Assembly (NCBI GenBank): GCA_013152755.1
Contig: JAADFR010000138.1
Span: 1-51,541, forward strand
Reading direction: 5' to 3'
From: Alphaproteobacteria bacterium
Lineage (GTDB): Bacteria > Pseudomonadota > Alphaproteobacteria > Sphingomonadales > Emcibacteraceae
Length of the DNA stretch: 51,541 bases
Within the stretch, counting starts at the first letter, position 1; every line of letters starts with the position of its first letter. The notes under the pieces were generated by a model that did not search any database, was not told the origin of the DNA, and saw nothing but the letters and a program-made list of their open reading frames with translations. Positions 36,443 to 46,345 of the stretch are shown piece by piece. The position numbers were made by a program, and so were the translations under genes.

Positions 36443-37815
36443 AGAAATATCTGACAAAGCCGATCATTCTGCCAGTCATATTCATCGCCGCCCTGCTGAT
36501 TGTGGTCATTGCGGTAAAATCAAAGCCCGCCATTGACTATGACAAATTACAGTTTCCCACCAAAACCGTCGAGATTATCACCGCCAAAAAGATACCCTTT
36601 CGCGCACGCGCCATAGGATATGGCAATGTGGAACCCGCCGTTTTGATGAAAGCCCGCAGCGAAATCAGCGGCAAGATCAGCTATATTCACCCGGACCTGA
36701 AAAAAGGCGCGAGCCTCGCCAAAGGCACCGTAGTCCTGCGCATTGAACCGACGACTTTTGAATTTTCACTGAATCAGAGCAAAGCCACGTTGGCCAGCAG
36801 TAAATCATCCCTGAAACAATTGGAGGTCGAGGAAGCCAGCACCAAACGCTCTTTGGGCATTGCCCGCGAAAACCTGAAAATCGGTCAGGCGGAAATGGAC
36901 CGTTTCACCACCCTCTGGGAAAAGCGGGTTATCAGCCGGTCAGCCCGGGATGCGCAGGAGCAAAAACTCCTCCAGCTACGTCAACAGGTTGAGGAACTGG
37001 AAGGTAAGCTAGCCACCTATGCCAGCCGCCGGGCCGCCACCCAGGCGCAGGTCAGAAAATCAAAGACCCAGCTGGACATCAGCAAGGATACCTTGGGCCG
37101 CACGGAAATCACCCTGCCCTTTGATGCGCGCATCGGCTCGGTTTATGTGGAGAAAGGTGAATTTGTCGCCACCAATACCGCCCTGTTTGAGGCCCTCGGC
37201 ACCAAGGCGGTGGAAATCAATGCCCAACTGCCCGTAAGTCAGTTCGCCCCCCTCATTGCCGGATTAACCACGGGAAGTGTCAATCTGCAACGGCCGGAAG
37301 ACCTGAAAAATGCCTTTGCCCATATGCAGATCGGGGCCAATGTTTCGCTGGTGGGGGAAATGCAGAATATGGCCAAATGGCACGGCGAGCTGCTGCGCAT
37401 TGGTGAGGCCGTTGACCCGACCCGGGACACTATCGGGCTGGTGGTTGTGGTCAATAACCCCTATCAGGATATCATTCCCGGCAAGCGCCCGCCCCTGTTA
37501 AAGGGCATGTATATGGCCGTTGAATTTTATGCACCGCCCCGGAAAATGATGGTCCTGCCGCGCAAGGCCATCCATCAGGGGCGCGTCTATGTGGCCACAG
37601 CAGACAATAAACTGGACATCCGGCCGGTAGAAGTTCTGCTCCAACAGGGCGACCTTGTGGTTATCGGCAAAGGCATTTCCGAAGGTGAAAAAATCATCAT
37701 TACCGATGTAATTCCGGTTATAGACGGCCTGCCCCTCGCCCCCATAGAGGCAAAACCCTATGAGATGAAATTGGCCAAGGATGCCTTGGGTGATATGGGG
37801 GAGAGAGGCCAATGA
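36439..37815 (+). CDS. RND efflux periplasmic adaptor (membrane fusion protein)
   Basis: A 458-residue adaptor of the HlyD/AcrA family. One N-terminal membrane anchor (residues about 8-27, PIILPVIFIAALLIVVIAV) is followed by a lipoyl half (ISGKISYIHPDLKKGASLAKG), a long coiled-coil hairpin (residues about 105-205, FSLNQSKATLASSKSSLKQL onward), and the beta-barrel and membrane-proximal parts (ITLPFDARIGSVYVEKGEFV). It links the inner-membrane pump to an outer-membrane channel. It overlaps both its neighbours by 4 bases. No outer-membrane factor gene is nearby. Confidence 0.9.
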   Translation: MKKYLTKPIILPVIFIAALLIVVIAVKSKPAIDYDKLQFPTKTVEIITAKKIPFRARAIGYGNVEPAVLMKARSEISGKISYIHPDLKKGASLAKGTVVLRIEPTTFEFSLNQSKATLASSKSSLKQLEVEEASTKRSLGIARENLKIGQAEMDRFTTLWEKRVISRSARDAQEQKLLQLRQQVEELEGKLATYASRRAATQAQVRKSKTQLDISKDTLGRTEITLPFDARIGSVYVEKGEFVATNTALFEALGTKAVEINAQLPVSQFAPLIAGLTTGSVNLQRPEDLKNAFAHMQIGANVSLVGEMQNMAKWHGELLRIGEAVDPTRDTIGLVVVVNNPYQDIIPGKRPPLLKGMYMAVEFYAPPRKMMVLPRKAIHQGRVYVATADNKLDIRPVEVLLQQGDLVVIGKGISEGEKIIITDVIPVIDGLPLAPIEAKPYEMKLAKDALGDMGERGQ

Positions 37816-40800
37816 TCCGCTATTTCGCGGCCCATCCCACCGTCAGCAACATCCTGATGATGGCCATTATCGCCGTGGGCCTCTATTCCCTGAAAGAGCT
37901 GAACAAGGAATCCTTTCCCCTACTGAAACCCAGCAAGGTTCAGGTCATAGTTGCCTATCCCGGCGCCAGCCCGGCGGATGTGGAGGACGGCATCTGTAAC
38001 CCGCTGGAGGATGCCACAGACGGCATCAGCTTCCTGAAAGAACAGGAATGTGACGCCCGCGACAATATGGCCATCTTCACCCTTGAAATGCAGGAAGAAG
38101 GCAATATCCGCGAATTCACCGATGACATCAAAACCGAAATCGATGCCATTCAGAATTTCCCCGATAATATCGAAGACCCGGTGATCAAACAGCTGGGCCG
38201 GATTAATCCGGTGGCCAATATCGCCCTGACCTCTGACAAACTAACGTTAAGCGAATTAAAGGCTCTGGCCGAATATTATCGGGATCGGCTGATTGCCATG
38301 CCAGAGGTGCCTATTGTCACCATTGATGGCTTTTCCACCCACCAGCTACAGATTCTAATTCCTCCCGATACCCTGAAAAAATATAACCTGAGCATTCAAG
38401 ATATAGCCGCTCTGGTCGGGGCGGAGGTTGTGGACCTGCCCGCCGGAAAGCTGGACGCGGCGGAAACATCCTATCAGATCAAGTTCGACAATGCGGCTAA
38501 GACGGCGGATGAGCTGGCCAATCTGATCATCCTCAATACGGCGGACGGCGGTGAGATAAAGCTCGGCGATATAGCTCATATCACCGACCGGTTTGAAACC
38601 CCCGAAGACCGCATAGAATTAAACGGTAAGGTGGCGGCCCTGCTGAAAATCAGCAAAAACACCCGGGATGACACCCTGAAAGTGGCCGATGCCCTGATTG
38701 ATTTCGTGACACAGGAAAATAACCTTCTGCCTGACGGGACGCGGCTGACCATCGTCAATGACAATTCAACATCTGTGCGCGACCGGCTGAAACTGCTCCT
38801 GAAAAATGGCTGGCAGGGGCTTATTCTGGCCACCTTCACATTGCTGTTGTTTTTCTCATGGCGTTATACCTTCTGGATTGCCCTTGGTCTGCCGATTTCC
38901 TTTCTGGGCGGATTGGCCATGATGGTGGTTTTCGGAGTCAGCATCAATATGATTTCCATGGTTGCCCTGCTCATGGCTATCGGGATTTTGATGGATGATG
39001 CCATCGTCCTGTCGGAAAATATCGACCATGAATATCGCAAGGGAAAATCACCCCTCGATGCGGCCGTTGACGGGACGAAAAAGGTTTTTCGCGGTGTTTT
39101 CTCCTCCTATCTGACCTCAGCCATGCTGTTTGGCAGCCTGCTGATGATGAAGGGGGACATGGGGCAAATTCTGGGCGTTCTGCCGGTGGTATTGCTGTCC
39201 GTATTGACCATCAGTCTTATCGAAGCCTTTTTGGTACTGCCCCATCATCTGAAACAATCCCTGAAACATGCCCATCACAAGGAGCCGTCCAAATGGCGTC
39301 AGAATTTTGAGGCCCGTTTCAGCAAGCTGCGCCATGCCGCCGGGGATGCCGCCCAAAAGGCCATGCAGTTTCGCTATGTGACCGTAGGAGCCGCCCTGGC
39401 CCTGTTTATCTTTTCCATCGGATTGATCGCCACAGGCACGGTTAAATTCAAGGCCTTTCCCGATTTAGAAGGTAATAACCTTGAGGCCCGTATCCTCCTG
39501 CCCCAGGGCACACCCTTAAGCGAAACCGAACGGGTTGTGGATATTCTGCTGGCCGCGCTGGATAAAACCAACCGCACGTTAAGTCAGAATGAAGATGAGC
39601 CATTGGTCAAGAATATACAGCTATCCTACGGCACCCACGGCGACGTGCCGGAAAACGGTCCCCATCTGGCGACATTGAGCATTGACCTACTCAACACAGA
39701 AAGCCGTAATACCAAGATGAACCAGCTGATCCAGCTATGGAAGGACAATACCGGCGACCTGCCCGATGTGCTGAATATTCAATATAAGGAGCCAAAAGTC
39801 GGCCCGGCGGGGCGCGCCATCCATATCCGCCTGAGCGGCCCGGACCTCACGGAATTATCCCGGGCCTCATGGGATGTTCAGAACCGCCTGCGTGGCTATG
39901 ACGGGGTGAATAACCTGATTGATGACCTGAGGCCGGGCAAGCCCCAATATAATATCCGTCTGAAACCCGGTGCCCTTGCCGCCGGGGTGACCTCACGCAG
40001 TATCGCAGCCCAGTTACGCGCCGCCTATCTGGATATTAAAATTGCCGAGATTTACAACGGCCGAGAGGCCTATGAAATTATTGCCAAGCTGAATAATGTC
40101 CCCGCGCAGGCCTTGGAGGATTTTGATAATTTTACCATTTTCTCCAGCAAAGGCCGGGCCATTCCCCTGACCAGTGTTGCCAATATCACCGAAAGCCGGG
40201 AATTTTCCCGCATCGGCCATATCAACCATCGGCGCACGGTTAATATCTACGGCGATGTGGATGCGGATATTGCCAATACCTCGGAAATAATTGCCAGTGT
40301 TCAGACCTATGCGGCAGAACTGAACAAGAAATATCCGGACATCAGTTTTAATTTCAAAGGCGAAGTGGAGAATGGCACCGAAACCCGCATGTCCATTCTG
40401 GCGGGCTTTGGCCTTGGCGTTTTTGGTGTCTTTCTGCTGCTCAGCCTGCAATTCCGTAATTACCGGGAACCGCTGATTGTAATGATCAACATCCCCCTCG
40501 CCCTGATCGGGGCCATTTGGGGACATCTGATCATGGGGCTGGATTTCACCCTGCCCAGCATGATCGGTTTTGTATCACTGGCGGGGATTGTGGTTAATGA
40601 TTCCATCCTGCTGGTGGAATTCGTCAAATTCCGGGTTGCGGAGGGTATGGTTTTTCACGATGCCGCCCGTCAGGCGGTCTTTGACCGCTTCCGCGCCATC
40701 TTCCTGACCTCTGTGACCACCATTGCCGGCATGGCCCCGCTGCTATTTGAAACCAGCACACAGGCCCTGATTCTGGTGCCACTGGTCACCAGCATCGTAT

Positions 40801-40910
40801 TCGGTATGTTGACCTCTACGGTGTTGATCCTGATGGTCCTGCCCGCCCTCTATGCCATCATGGAAGATATTGGCTTCGTCAGGCTGGCCCCGGAGATGGA
40901 AGAAGGCTAA
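37812..40910 (+). CDS. RND efflux permease
   Basis: A 1032-residue inner-membrane proton-driven exporter of the AcrB type, with the normal length and two-fold repeat. It has an N-terminal TM1 (HPTVSNILMMAIIAVGLYSL) and the large periplasmic porter loops. TM4 has the paired Asp (AIGILMDDAIVLSENIDHEYRKG), and the second half has GIVVNDSILLVEFVKFR. The product exported is unknown. Together with the adaptor and TetR it forms a three-gene operon. The third component, an outer-membrane channel, must come from elsewhere in the genome. Confidence 0.93.
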   Translation: MIRYFAAHPTVSNILMMAIIAVGLYSLKELNKESFPLLKPSKVQVIVAYPGASPADVEDGICNPLEDATDGISFLKEQECDARDNMAIFTLEMQEEGNIREFTDDIKTEIDAIQNFPDNIEDPVIKQLGRINPVANIALTSDKLTLSELKALAEYYRDRLIAMPEVPIVTIDGFSTHQLQILIPPDTLKKYNLSIQDIAALVGAEVVDLPAGKLDAAETSYQIKFDNAAKTADELANLIILNTADGGEIKLGDIAHITDRFETPEDRIELNGKVAALLKISKNTRDDTLKVADALIDFVTQENNLLPDGTRLTIVNDNSTSVRDRLKLLLKNGWQGLILATFTLLLFFSWRYTFWIALGLPISFLGGLAMMVVFGVSINMISMVALLMAIGILMDDAIVLSENIDHEYRKGKSPLDAAVDGTKKVFRGVFSSYLTSAMLFGSLLMMKGDMGQILGVLPVVLLSVLTISLIEAFLVLPHHLKQSLKHAHHKEPSKWRQNFEARFSKLRHAAGDAAQKAMQFRYVTVGAALALFIFSIGLIATGTVKFKAFPDLEGNNLEARILLPQGTPLSETERVVDILLAALDKTNRTLSQNEDEPLVKNIQLSYGTHGDVPENGPHLATLSIDLLNTESRNTKMNQLIQLWKDNTGDLPDVLNIQYKEPKVGPAGRAIHIRLSGPDLTELSRASWDVQNRLRGYDGVNNLIDDLRPGKPQYNIRLKPGALAAGVTSRSIAAQLRAAYLDIKIAEIYNGREAYEIIAKLNNVPAQALEDFDNFTIFSSKGRAIPLTSVANITESREFSRIGHINHRRTVNIYGDVDADIANTSEIIASVQTYAAELNKKYPDISFNFKGEVENGTETRMSILAGFGLGVFGVFLLLSLQFRNYREPLIVMINIPLALIGAIWGHLIMGLDFTLPSMIGFVSLAGIVVNDSILLVEFVKFRVAEGMVFHDAARQAVFDRFRAIFLTSVTTIAGMAPLLFETSTQALILVPLVTSIVFGMLTSTVLILMVLPALYAIMEDIGFVRLAPEMEEG

Positions 40911-40920
40911 CCCCCGAGTT

Positions 40921-42213
40921 TCAACGGGAACGTTGTCTGGCAGGCCGCCTTCTGCGTTGACTGTTGCCGGGTTTAGGTTGATTGGGTTTATGCTGGCCCG
41001 AATTTGACCGCCTGCGCGAGTTACCACGCGACGACGCATCTTCTTTTTCAGCAGCATGAGGCCGTGATGCCATCCCCTCGGCATGATAGGGGTGATCCGT
41101 CATCAGGGGAATCTTCTGGCGGATGATTTTCTCAATATCCCGAAGGTAAGCCCGCTCCTCATGATCGCAAAAGGACAGTGAAACCCCGCTTTCCCCCGCC
41201 CGCGCTGTGCGGCCAATACGATGCACATAACTTTCCGGTTCATTGGGCAGGTCAAAATTGATCACATGGGTAACCCCGTCCACATCAATGCCCCGCGCCG
41301 CCACATCGGTGGCCACCAAAGCCCGGATTGCCCCGGACCGAAACTCATTAAGGGCCTTTTGACGGGCGTTCTGCGACTTATTGCCGTGAATAGCCCCGGA
41401 AGCCACCCCCAGCCTATCAAGATGTTTCGACACCCGGTTGGCGCCGTGCTTGGTGCGGGTAAAGACCAGAACCCGCTTGACGGCCTCATCCTTCAGCATA
41501 TGGGCGAGCAGATCCCGCTTGCGGCTTTTGGGCACCATCAGCACATGCTGATCAACCTTTTCCGCCGTGGTCGCCTCTGGCGCTACATCAATGCGAAACG
41601 GTTTATACAGGATGCTGGCCGCCAGCTTTTCCACGCTTGTCGGCATGGTGGCGGAAAACATCAACGTTTGGCGCTTTTTCGGCAGATAGGCAATGATCTT
41701 CCGAATATCACGGATGAAACCCATGTCCAGCATCCGATCCGCCTCGTCCAGCACCAGATATTCCACCTGTCCCAGATCAATATGCCGCTGATTGGTCAGG
41801 TCCAGCAGACGGCCCGGCGTGGCGATCAGAATATCCACCCCCGGCATCATGGACTTGATCTGAGGCTTTGCAGAGGCACCGCCGTACACCAGCGCGATGC
41901 GCAGATGAACATATTTGGCATAAGCGCGGATATTCTCGGCAATCTGAACCGCAAGCTCGCGGGTCGGGGCCAATATGAGCGACCGGGCAACCTTCGCCTG
42001 TCGCTTGCCCTCACCCTTCAACAGCATCTGTATGATCGGCAGAGAAAAGGCCGCCGTCTTGCCGGTGCCGGTCTGGGCCACAGCGATCAGATCCTTGCCC
42101 TCCAACACATTGGGAATGGCCTGGGTCTGAATAGGCGTCATATTTTCATAGCCGCCCTCTTCCACTGCACGCAGGACAGCTTCGCGCAGACCGAGCTCCA
42201 CAAATTTAGTCAT
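40921..42213 (-). CDS. DEAD-box ATP-dependent RNA helicase (RhlE-like)
   Basis: A 430-residue RNA helicase with all motifs: Q motif (MTPIQTQAIP), AQTGTGKTAAF (Walker A), PTRELA, DEAD in YLVLDEADRMLDMGF, SAT, and in the second RecA domain ATDVAARGIDVDG and HRIGRTARAG. The tail after residue about 380 is basic and low-complexity (RGNSRRRSNSGQHK, RRRRPARQRSR), typical of RhlE proteins that bind rRNA or mRNA. It probably acts in ribosome assembly or RNA decay. Its end is 10 bases from the convergent RND gene. Confidence 0.93.
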   Translation of the reverse strand: MTKFVELGLREAVLRAVEEGGYENMTPIQTQAIPNVLEGKDLIAVAQTGTGKTAAFSLPIIQMLLKGEGKRQAKVARSLILAPTRELAVQIAENIRAYAKYVHLRIALVYGGASAKPQIKSMMPGVDILIATPGRLLDLTNQRHIDLGQVEYLVLDEADRMLDMGFIRDIRKIIAYLPKKRQTLMFSATMPTSVEKLAASILYKPFRIDVAPEATTAEKVDQHVLMVPKSRKRDLLAHMLKDEAVKRVLVFTRTKHGANRVSKHLDRLGVASGAIHGNKSQNARQKALNEFRSGAIRALVATDVAARGIDVDGVTHVINFDLPNEPESYVHRIGRTARAGESGVSLSFCDHEERAYLRDIEKIIRQKIPLMTDHPYHAEGMASRPHAAEKEDASSRGNSRRRSNSGQHKPNQPKPGNSQRRRRPARQRSR

Positions 42214-42342
42214 TGTCTCAATTTTCCAGTTATTTTGAATATACGCCTATTATATTGGTGCATTTCCTTGACATACCGCGCTATATATACGAGGAAAGCG
42301 CAAGGCGCAAGTATCTCAAGTGTGACAAACAGGATAATCTTT

Positions 42343-43542
42343 ATGAGTTTACGGCCAGATGCCCTAATTGTGGTTATCCTCCTGACCATACTCACGGCAC
42401 TGGGACCCATCACCACCGATTTATATCTGCCCGCCCTGCCCGCCATACAGGCCTATTTCAATACCGATGTCACCACCGTTCAGCTCACCCTTAGCGTCTA
42501 TCTGGTTGTCTTTGCCGTCTGCCAGCTTTTCTACGGGCCGCTGTCCGACCGTTTTGGCCGCAAACCTATCCTGATGATCGGCACCACCATATATCTTTTG
42601 GGATCTATCGTCTGTCTGATCGCCCCGACAATCGAGATTCTGATCGCAGGACGGGTATTACAGGCCATTGGCGGCTGCGCCGGAGTTGTCCTGTCACGTA
42701 CCATGGTTCGTGACATTTACGGCCAGGAACGCTCCGCCAAAGTTTTATCCTATATCGGGACCGCCATGGCCATGGCCCCGGCATTGGGGCCAATCATTGG
42801 GGGTTATTTAACGATCATATACGGCTGGCGGGCAAATTTCGCCATTCTGGTTCTCTTTGGTGGCCTGTGCATTCTGGGCATCCTGTTTGTCTTACAGGAA
42901 ACCAACCGCCATAAAGACCCCCATGCCATCCACCCGCGCCAGACCCTGCGTAATTTTGCGGCCCTGTTGAAAGACCGGCATTACACCGGATATTTATTGA
43001 TCGTCGCCTTCAGCTATAGCGGCCTGTTCTCCTTTATCTCCGGCTCGTCTTTTGTCTTTATCAAGACATTGGGCCTGAGCGCGGACCAGTTTGGCCTGTG
43101 CTTTGCCACCGCCGTTGTCGGCTATATGATCGGCACACAACTCGGCGGGCGACTTGTGAGCGCGCTTGGCATTATCCGTATCGTCGGCTTTGGCACCCTG
43201 ACCTGTGCCGTGGCGGGCTTTTCCATGATCGCCATGGCCTTGGTGCCCCTCAATCATGTGGCGGCCATTTTGGGGCCAATGGTCCTCTATATGATCGGTA
43301 TGGGTCTGACCTATCCCACGGCGCTGGCCGGGCTAATCGGCCCTTTTCCCAAGATGGCCGGGGCGGCATCATCTCTCGCCGGATTTGGCCAGAATGTCTT
43401 TGCCTCCCTTGTGGGGCTGATGGTGGCTCACAGCTTTAATATGACCCAAATCCCCATGGCCATAGGCGTCAGCACAATGGGAATAGCAGGCTGGATCAGC
43501 TATCGTATGATGATCGCAAGGGCCCCAGAATCTGCATCTTAA
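42343..43542 (+). CDS. MFS drug exporter, Bcr/CflA family
   Basis: A 399-residue twelve-helix MFS protein of the DHA1 type. The start LTALGPITTDLYLPALPAI with the conserved D-x-Y-L-P motif in TM1 and YGPLSDRFGRKPILMIG between TM2 and TM3 are the Bcr/CflA signature; RTMVRDIYG follows in the central region. ATG 42343 is the true start: the open frame continues upstream to 41221, but that part is antisense to the helicase gene. It is divergent from the helicase with 129 bases between. Confidence 0.9.
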   Translation: MSLRPDALIVVILLTILTALGPITTDLYLPALPAIQAYFNTDVTTVQLTLSVYLVVFAVCQLFYGPLSDRFGRKPILMIGTTIYLLGSIVCLIAPTIEILIAGRVLQAIGGCAGVVLSRTMVRDIYGQERSAKVLSYIGTAMAMAPALGPIIGGYLTIIYGWRANFAILVLFGGLCILGILFVLQETNRHKDPHAIHPRQTLRNFAALLKDRHYTGYLLIVAFSYSGLFSFISGSSFVFIKTLGLSADQFGLCFATAVVGYMIGTQLGGRLVSALGIIRIVGFGTLTCAVAGFSMIAMALVPLNHVAAILGPMVLYMIGMGLTYPTALAGLIGPFPKMAGAASSLAGFGQNVFASLVGLMVAHSFNMTQIPMAIGVSTMGIAGWISYRMMIARAPESAS

Positions 43543-43627
43543 AACCAATTTTAGTATTAAATTCAAAATATTAGATTGATTTTTCTATTTATCTAACATA
43601 AAAGCATATATTGAGTTACGTTGATTC

Positions 43628-43701
43628 TCCTTTTTGAGGATGCAAATAGAATCTTACGCAGTGCCTCTTTTTGAGGTGACGGACCATGTGAATGGTCTGT
43701 C
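43628..43701 (+). promoter_or_regulatory. structured leader upstream of the cold-shock gene
   Basis: Three hairpins lie in the 256-base gap: TCCT/AGGA around TTTTG (43628-43640), CCTC/GAGG around TTTTT (43664-43676), and a 9-base stem GACGGACCA/TGGTCTGTC with one G-U pair around TGTGAA (43678-43701). No T-run follows the last stem, so it is not a simple terminator. Long structured leaders are common on cold-shock mRNAs. Confidence 0.45.
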
Positions 43702-43798
43702 CTGTCTGTTTCTAGGGCTTCAATACCGGACTTATACTAACTCTTGAACGCCCCGCAATTGTGGGAAATATTATATACAGACACTAAGGAAGCTTAAA

Positions 43799-44005
43799 AT
43801 GGCTACTGGCACAGTAAAATGGTTTAACACTAATAAAGGCTACGGCTTTATCGCACCAGACGAGGGCGGCAAAGATGTATTCGTACATATTACAGAATTG
43901 GAAAAATCCGGCATTCGTCAATTGGATGACGGACAAAAAGTAAGCTACGAAGTAGCTGAAAACAGAGGCAAAGAAGCAGCAGCTAGCATTCAGCTGGTCG
44001 ACTAA
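43799..44005 (+). CDS. cold-shock domain protein (CspA family)
   Basis: A 68-residue single OB-fold RNA/DNA chaperone. RNP1 is KGYGFIAPD and RNP2 is VFVHIT, with the start MATGTVKWFN and the aromatic surface residues conserved. It melts RNA structure, chiefly on cold shock or at stationary phase. AAGGAAG precedes the ATG. It is monocistronic: a structured leader lies upstream and a strong terminator at 44067-44103 follows. Confidence 0.96.
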   Translation: MATGTVKWFNTNKGYGFIAPDEGGKDVFVHITELEKSGIRQLDDGQKVSYEVAENRGKEAAASIQLVD

Positions 44006-44066
44006 AGACACACGTCTTTTTGCTTTTTACACCTCTTACTCTTTAACAGAGGCGTCTATTTTAAAG

Positions 44067-44103
44067 GCGCGTCGCAAGTTTCTTGCGGCGTGCTTATTTT
44101 TTT
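44067..44103 (+). terminator. Rho-independent terminator after the cold-shock gene
   Basis: A 12-base stem, GCGCGTCGCAAG against CTTGCGGCGTGC with two G-U pairs and a TTT loop, is followed by TTATTTTTTT. It overlaps the end of the convergent PQQ dehydrogenase gene. Confidence 0.9.
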
Positions 44104-46214
44104 GCCTGTTCGCCGTCATAGGCTTCCTGAGCCAATTTAATCAGGTGGCTGTGAATGGCTTCTACCTGTTTTTCTGACAGAATATCGCCGAAACCTGCCA
44201 TGCCTAATGGCTCCCGCTGACCATGAAGAACAATATCCTTGAAAGCGGCATGAACCTCCGGTGACATGCGGCGCAGGTCCGGATAACCACCATTGATATT
44301 CCAGTGACATTCGCCGCAAGCCTTGGTGAACAGCTTTTTACCCAAGGTCAAAGCCTCAGCCGATGCCTTCTGGGCCGGTGGTTTCGGTATGGGGCCAAGA
44401 AGGGGCAATACGTCAGGCAGTGGCACCGCACCGCCGCCAATCTTAAAAGCCAGCAACCGGCCCTCATTGCCATATTTTTCCACTGCCGACCCTACGGGGA
44501 AATAGCCAAACGGGCCGCCGCCGTACCCGGCCATTACTGCAATATATTGCACGCCGTCTATGCGGTAGGTCATGGGAGCGGCAAGAATACTGCTGCCGGT
44601 TTGAATTTTCTGAAGAACTTTGCCGCTATCCGCCTCATAGACCACCAGCAGACCGTCATCCCGCGCCTGAACCACAATATTGCCCGCCGTGGTCAATATG
44701 CCGCCGTGAAAGATAAAATCCCCCAGCTTATGCCGCCAGACAGGCTTTGCCTTGACCGGATCCCAGGCCAGCAGGAAACCGCCCGCCTCACCCGCATCAA
44801 AATCGCCAATTTCAGAGGTTATGGTGCCTTCTGAAAAATGCGCCCCCTGATTATTGATACCCTTGATAAATTCAAAGTCTTTGCGCCGCTCATAAATAGC
44901 CGGGTCATTCATAGCCGGAATATAGACCAGCCCGGTGCCAGGATTATAGGCCATAGGTTGCCAGTTATGGGCCCCCGCCGGGCTGGGGAGAATCAGTTTC
45001 TGTTCTTTGGAATAATCGGATTGCGCCATCGCCACTGGCTTGCCCGTTGCCCTGTCCACATGGCTGGCCCAAGTGACCGCCGCATATTTTTCCGCCGACA
45101 GTAATTCGCCGGTGGCGCGATCAAGCACATAGAAAAAGCCATTTTTAGGGGCCTGCATCAGCACTTTGCGCGTCTTGCCCTCAATGGTGAGGTCGGTCAG
45201 GATAATCGGCTGGGTGGCGGTATAGTCCCAGTTATCACCGGGCGTCGTCTGATAATACCAGACCAGCCGCCCGGTATCGGGATTGATGGCCAAAATGCTT
45301 GACAGGAACAGGTTGTCACCGCCGCCGGGGCTGCGTTCCGCCTGTATCCACGGGCTGCCGTTGCCGGTCCCCACATACAACAGATTAAGGTCAGGATCAT
45401 AGACCATGGAATCCCACGCTGTGCCGCCGCCGCCAATATCCCATCGGCTGTTCGGATCCCAAGTTTTGGACGCCATTTCAAGTTCCGGATGCTCAAAAGG
45501 TTTTTTCGGATCACCCGGCACCGTATAAAACCGCCATGACAGCTTGCCCGTCATTAAATCATAGGCGCTCACATAACCGCGCACGCCATATTCCGCCCCG
45601 CCGTTGCCAATAACCACATTATGGCCCGCGATGCGCGGCGCCCCGGTGATGGTATAGGGGATGGTGCGGTCGGGGAATGTATCCACCTGCCAGATCACTT
45701 TGCCCGTTGCCGCATCAAGGGAAAATAATCGCCCGTCCAGAGAGGCCGCATAAACCCGGCCTTCCCATACGGACAGGCCCCGCGACACCACATCACAGCA
45801 GGCATTCCGCGCCCATTTTCCCGGAACCTCCGGATCAAACGTCCATAATTCCGCGCCGGTTTTACCATCTATGGCAAAAACAATTCCCCAGTTTCCGGTC
45901 ACATACAGCACCCCGTCAACGAAAATCGGTGTGGCCTCCAGCCCCCGATGGGTATCGGTGAAATATTGCCAGGCAAAGCCCAGTTGGTCCGCATTCTGAT
46001 CATTGATGTCTTTGAGGGGGGAGAAATGCGTTTCGCCGAAATCACGTCCGCCGGTGAGCCAGGCCCCCGGTTCTTTTTCCACATTCTGAAGTCTGGCGCG
46101 ATCAATCCAGCCGGGTTTGTGAGCCTTTTCTGCTTGCTCACTACAGCTACTTGCCATCAGACCAAAAACAATGATCATCATTTTCAAAAGTAACTTACAC
46201 ATTTGTCCGATCAT
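44094..46214 (-). CDS. PQQ-dependent alcohol dehydrogenase with C-terminal cytochrome c (quinohemoprotein)
   Basis: A 706-residue periplasmic quinohemoprotein. The N-terminus is a signal sequence with a possible lipobox (MASSC), so it may be membrane-anchored. An eight-bladed PQQ propeller follows: ELWTFDPEVPGKWARNACCDVVSRG holds the vicinal Cys-Cys pair, and PGDNWDYTATQPI holds the catalytic-region Asp. Many blade motifs such as DAATGKVIWQVD recur. The C-terminal heme domain (from about residue 615) has CGECHW. It would oxidise primary alcohols with PQQ and pass electrons through heme. The metal type (Ca or lanthanide) cannot be settled by eye. No pqq synthesis genes are here. Confidence 0.92.
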   Translation of the reverse strand: MIGQMCKLLLKMMIIVFGLMASSCSEQAEKAHKPGWIDRARLQNVEKEPGAWLTGGRDFGETHFSPLKDINDQNADQLGFAWQYFTDTHRGLEATPIFVDGVLYVTGNWGIVFAIDGKTGAELWTFDPEVPGKWARNACCDVVSRGLSVWEGRVYAASLDGRLFSLDAATGKVIWQVDTFPDRTIPYTITGAPRIAGHNVVIGNGGAEYGVRGYVSAYDLMTGKLSWRFYTVPGDPKKPFEHPELEMASKTWDPNSRWDIGGGGTAWDSMVYDPDLNLLYVGTGNGSPWIQAERSPGGGDNLFLSSILAINPDTGRLVWYYQTTPGDNWDYTATQPIILTDLTIEGKTRKVLMQAPKNGFFYVLDRATGELLSAEKYAAVTWASHVDRATGKPVAMAQSDYSKEQKLILPSPAGAHNWQPMAYNPGTGLVYIPAMNDPAIYERRKDFEFIKGINNQGAHFSEGTITSEIGDFDAGEAGGFLLAWDPVKAKPVWRHKLGDFIFHGGILTTAGNIVVQARDDGLLVVYEADSGKVLQKIQTGSSILAAPMTYRIDGVQYIAVMAGYGGGPFGYFPVGSAVEKYGNEGRLLAFKIGGGAVPLPDVLPLLGPIPKPPAQKASAEALTLGKKLFTKACGECHWNINGGYPDLRRMSPEVHAAFKDIVLHGQREPLGMAGFGDILSEKQVEAIHSHLIKLAQEAYDGEQAKK

Positions 46215-46280
46215 CCTTATTCTTATGAGTTTAATAGTTTAACTGTAAACTAATTTGCCCCATTGTTGCCATAATAAAAT

Positions 46281-46308
46281 ACCCCCGCCATATATTAATG
46301 CCGGGGGT
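46281..46308 (-). terminator. hairpin terminator of the small secreted-protein gene
   Basis: ACCCCCG (46281-46287) and CGGGGGT (46302-46308) form a 7-base stem with a 14-base loop. Reading on the minus strand, TATTTTATTAT follows. It lies downstream of the 46346-46750 gene and separates it from the PQQ dehydrogenase. Confidence 0.65.
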
Positions 46309-46345
46309 GCAAGTGCTGAATAAATTATGCCAGAGTAAAATATCT

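Noticed and set aside
41221-42342. Open frame running into the start of the Bcr/CflA exporter
   Set aside because: It is antisense to the DEAD-box helicase, lacks any family features, and the exporter begins normally at ATG 42343.
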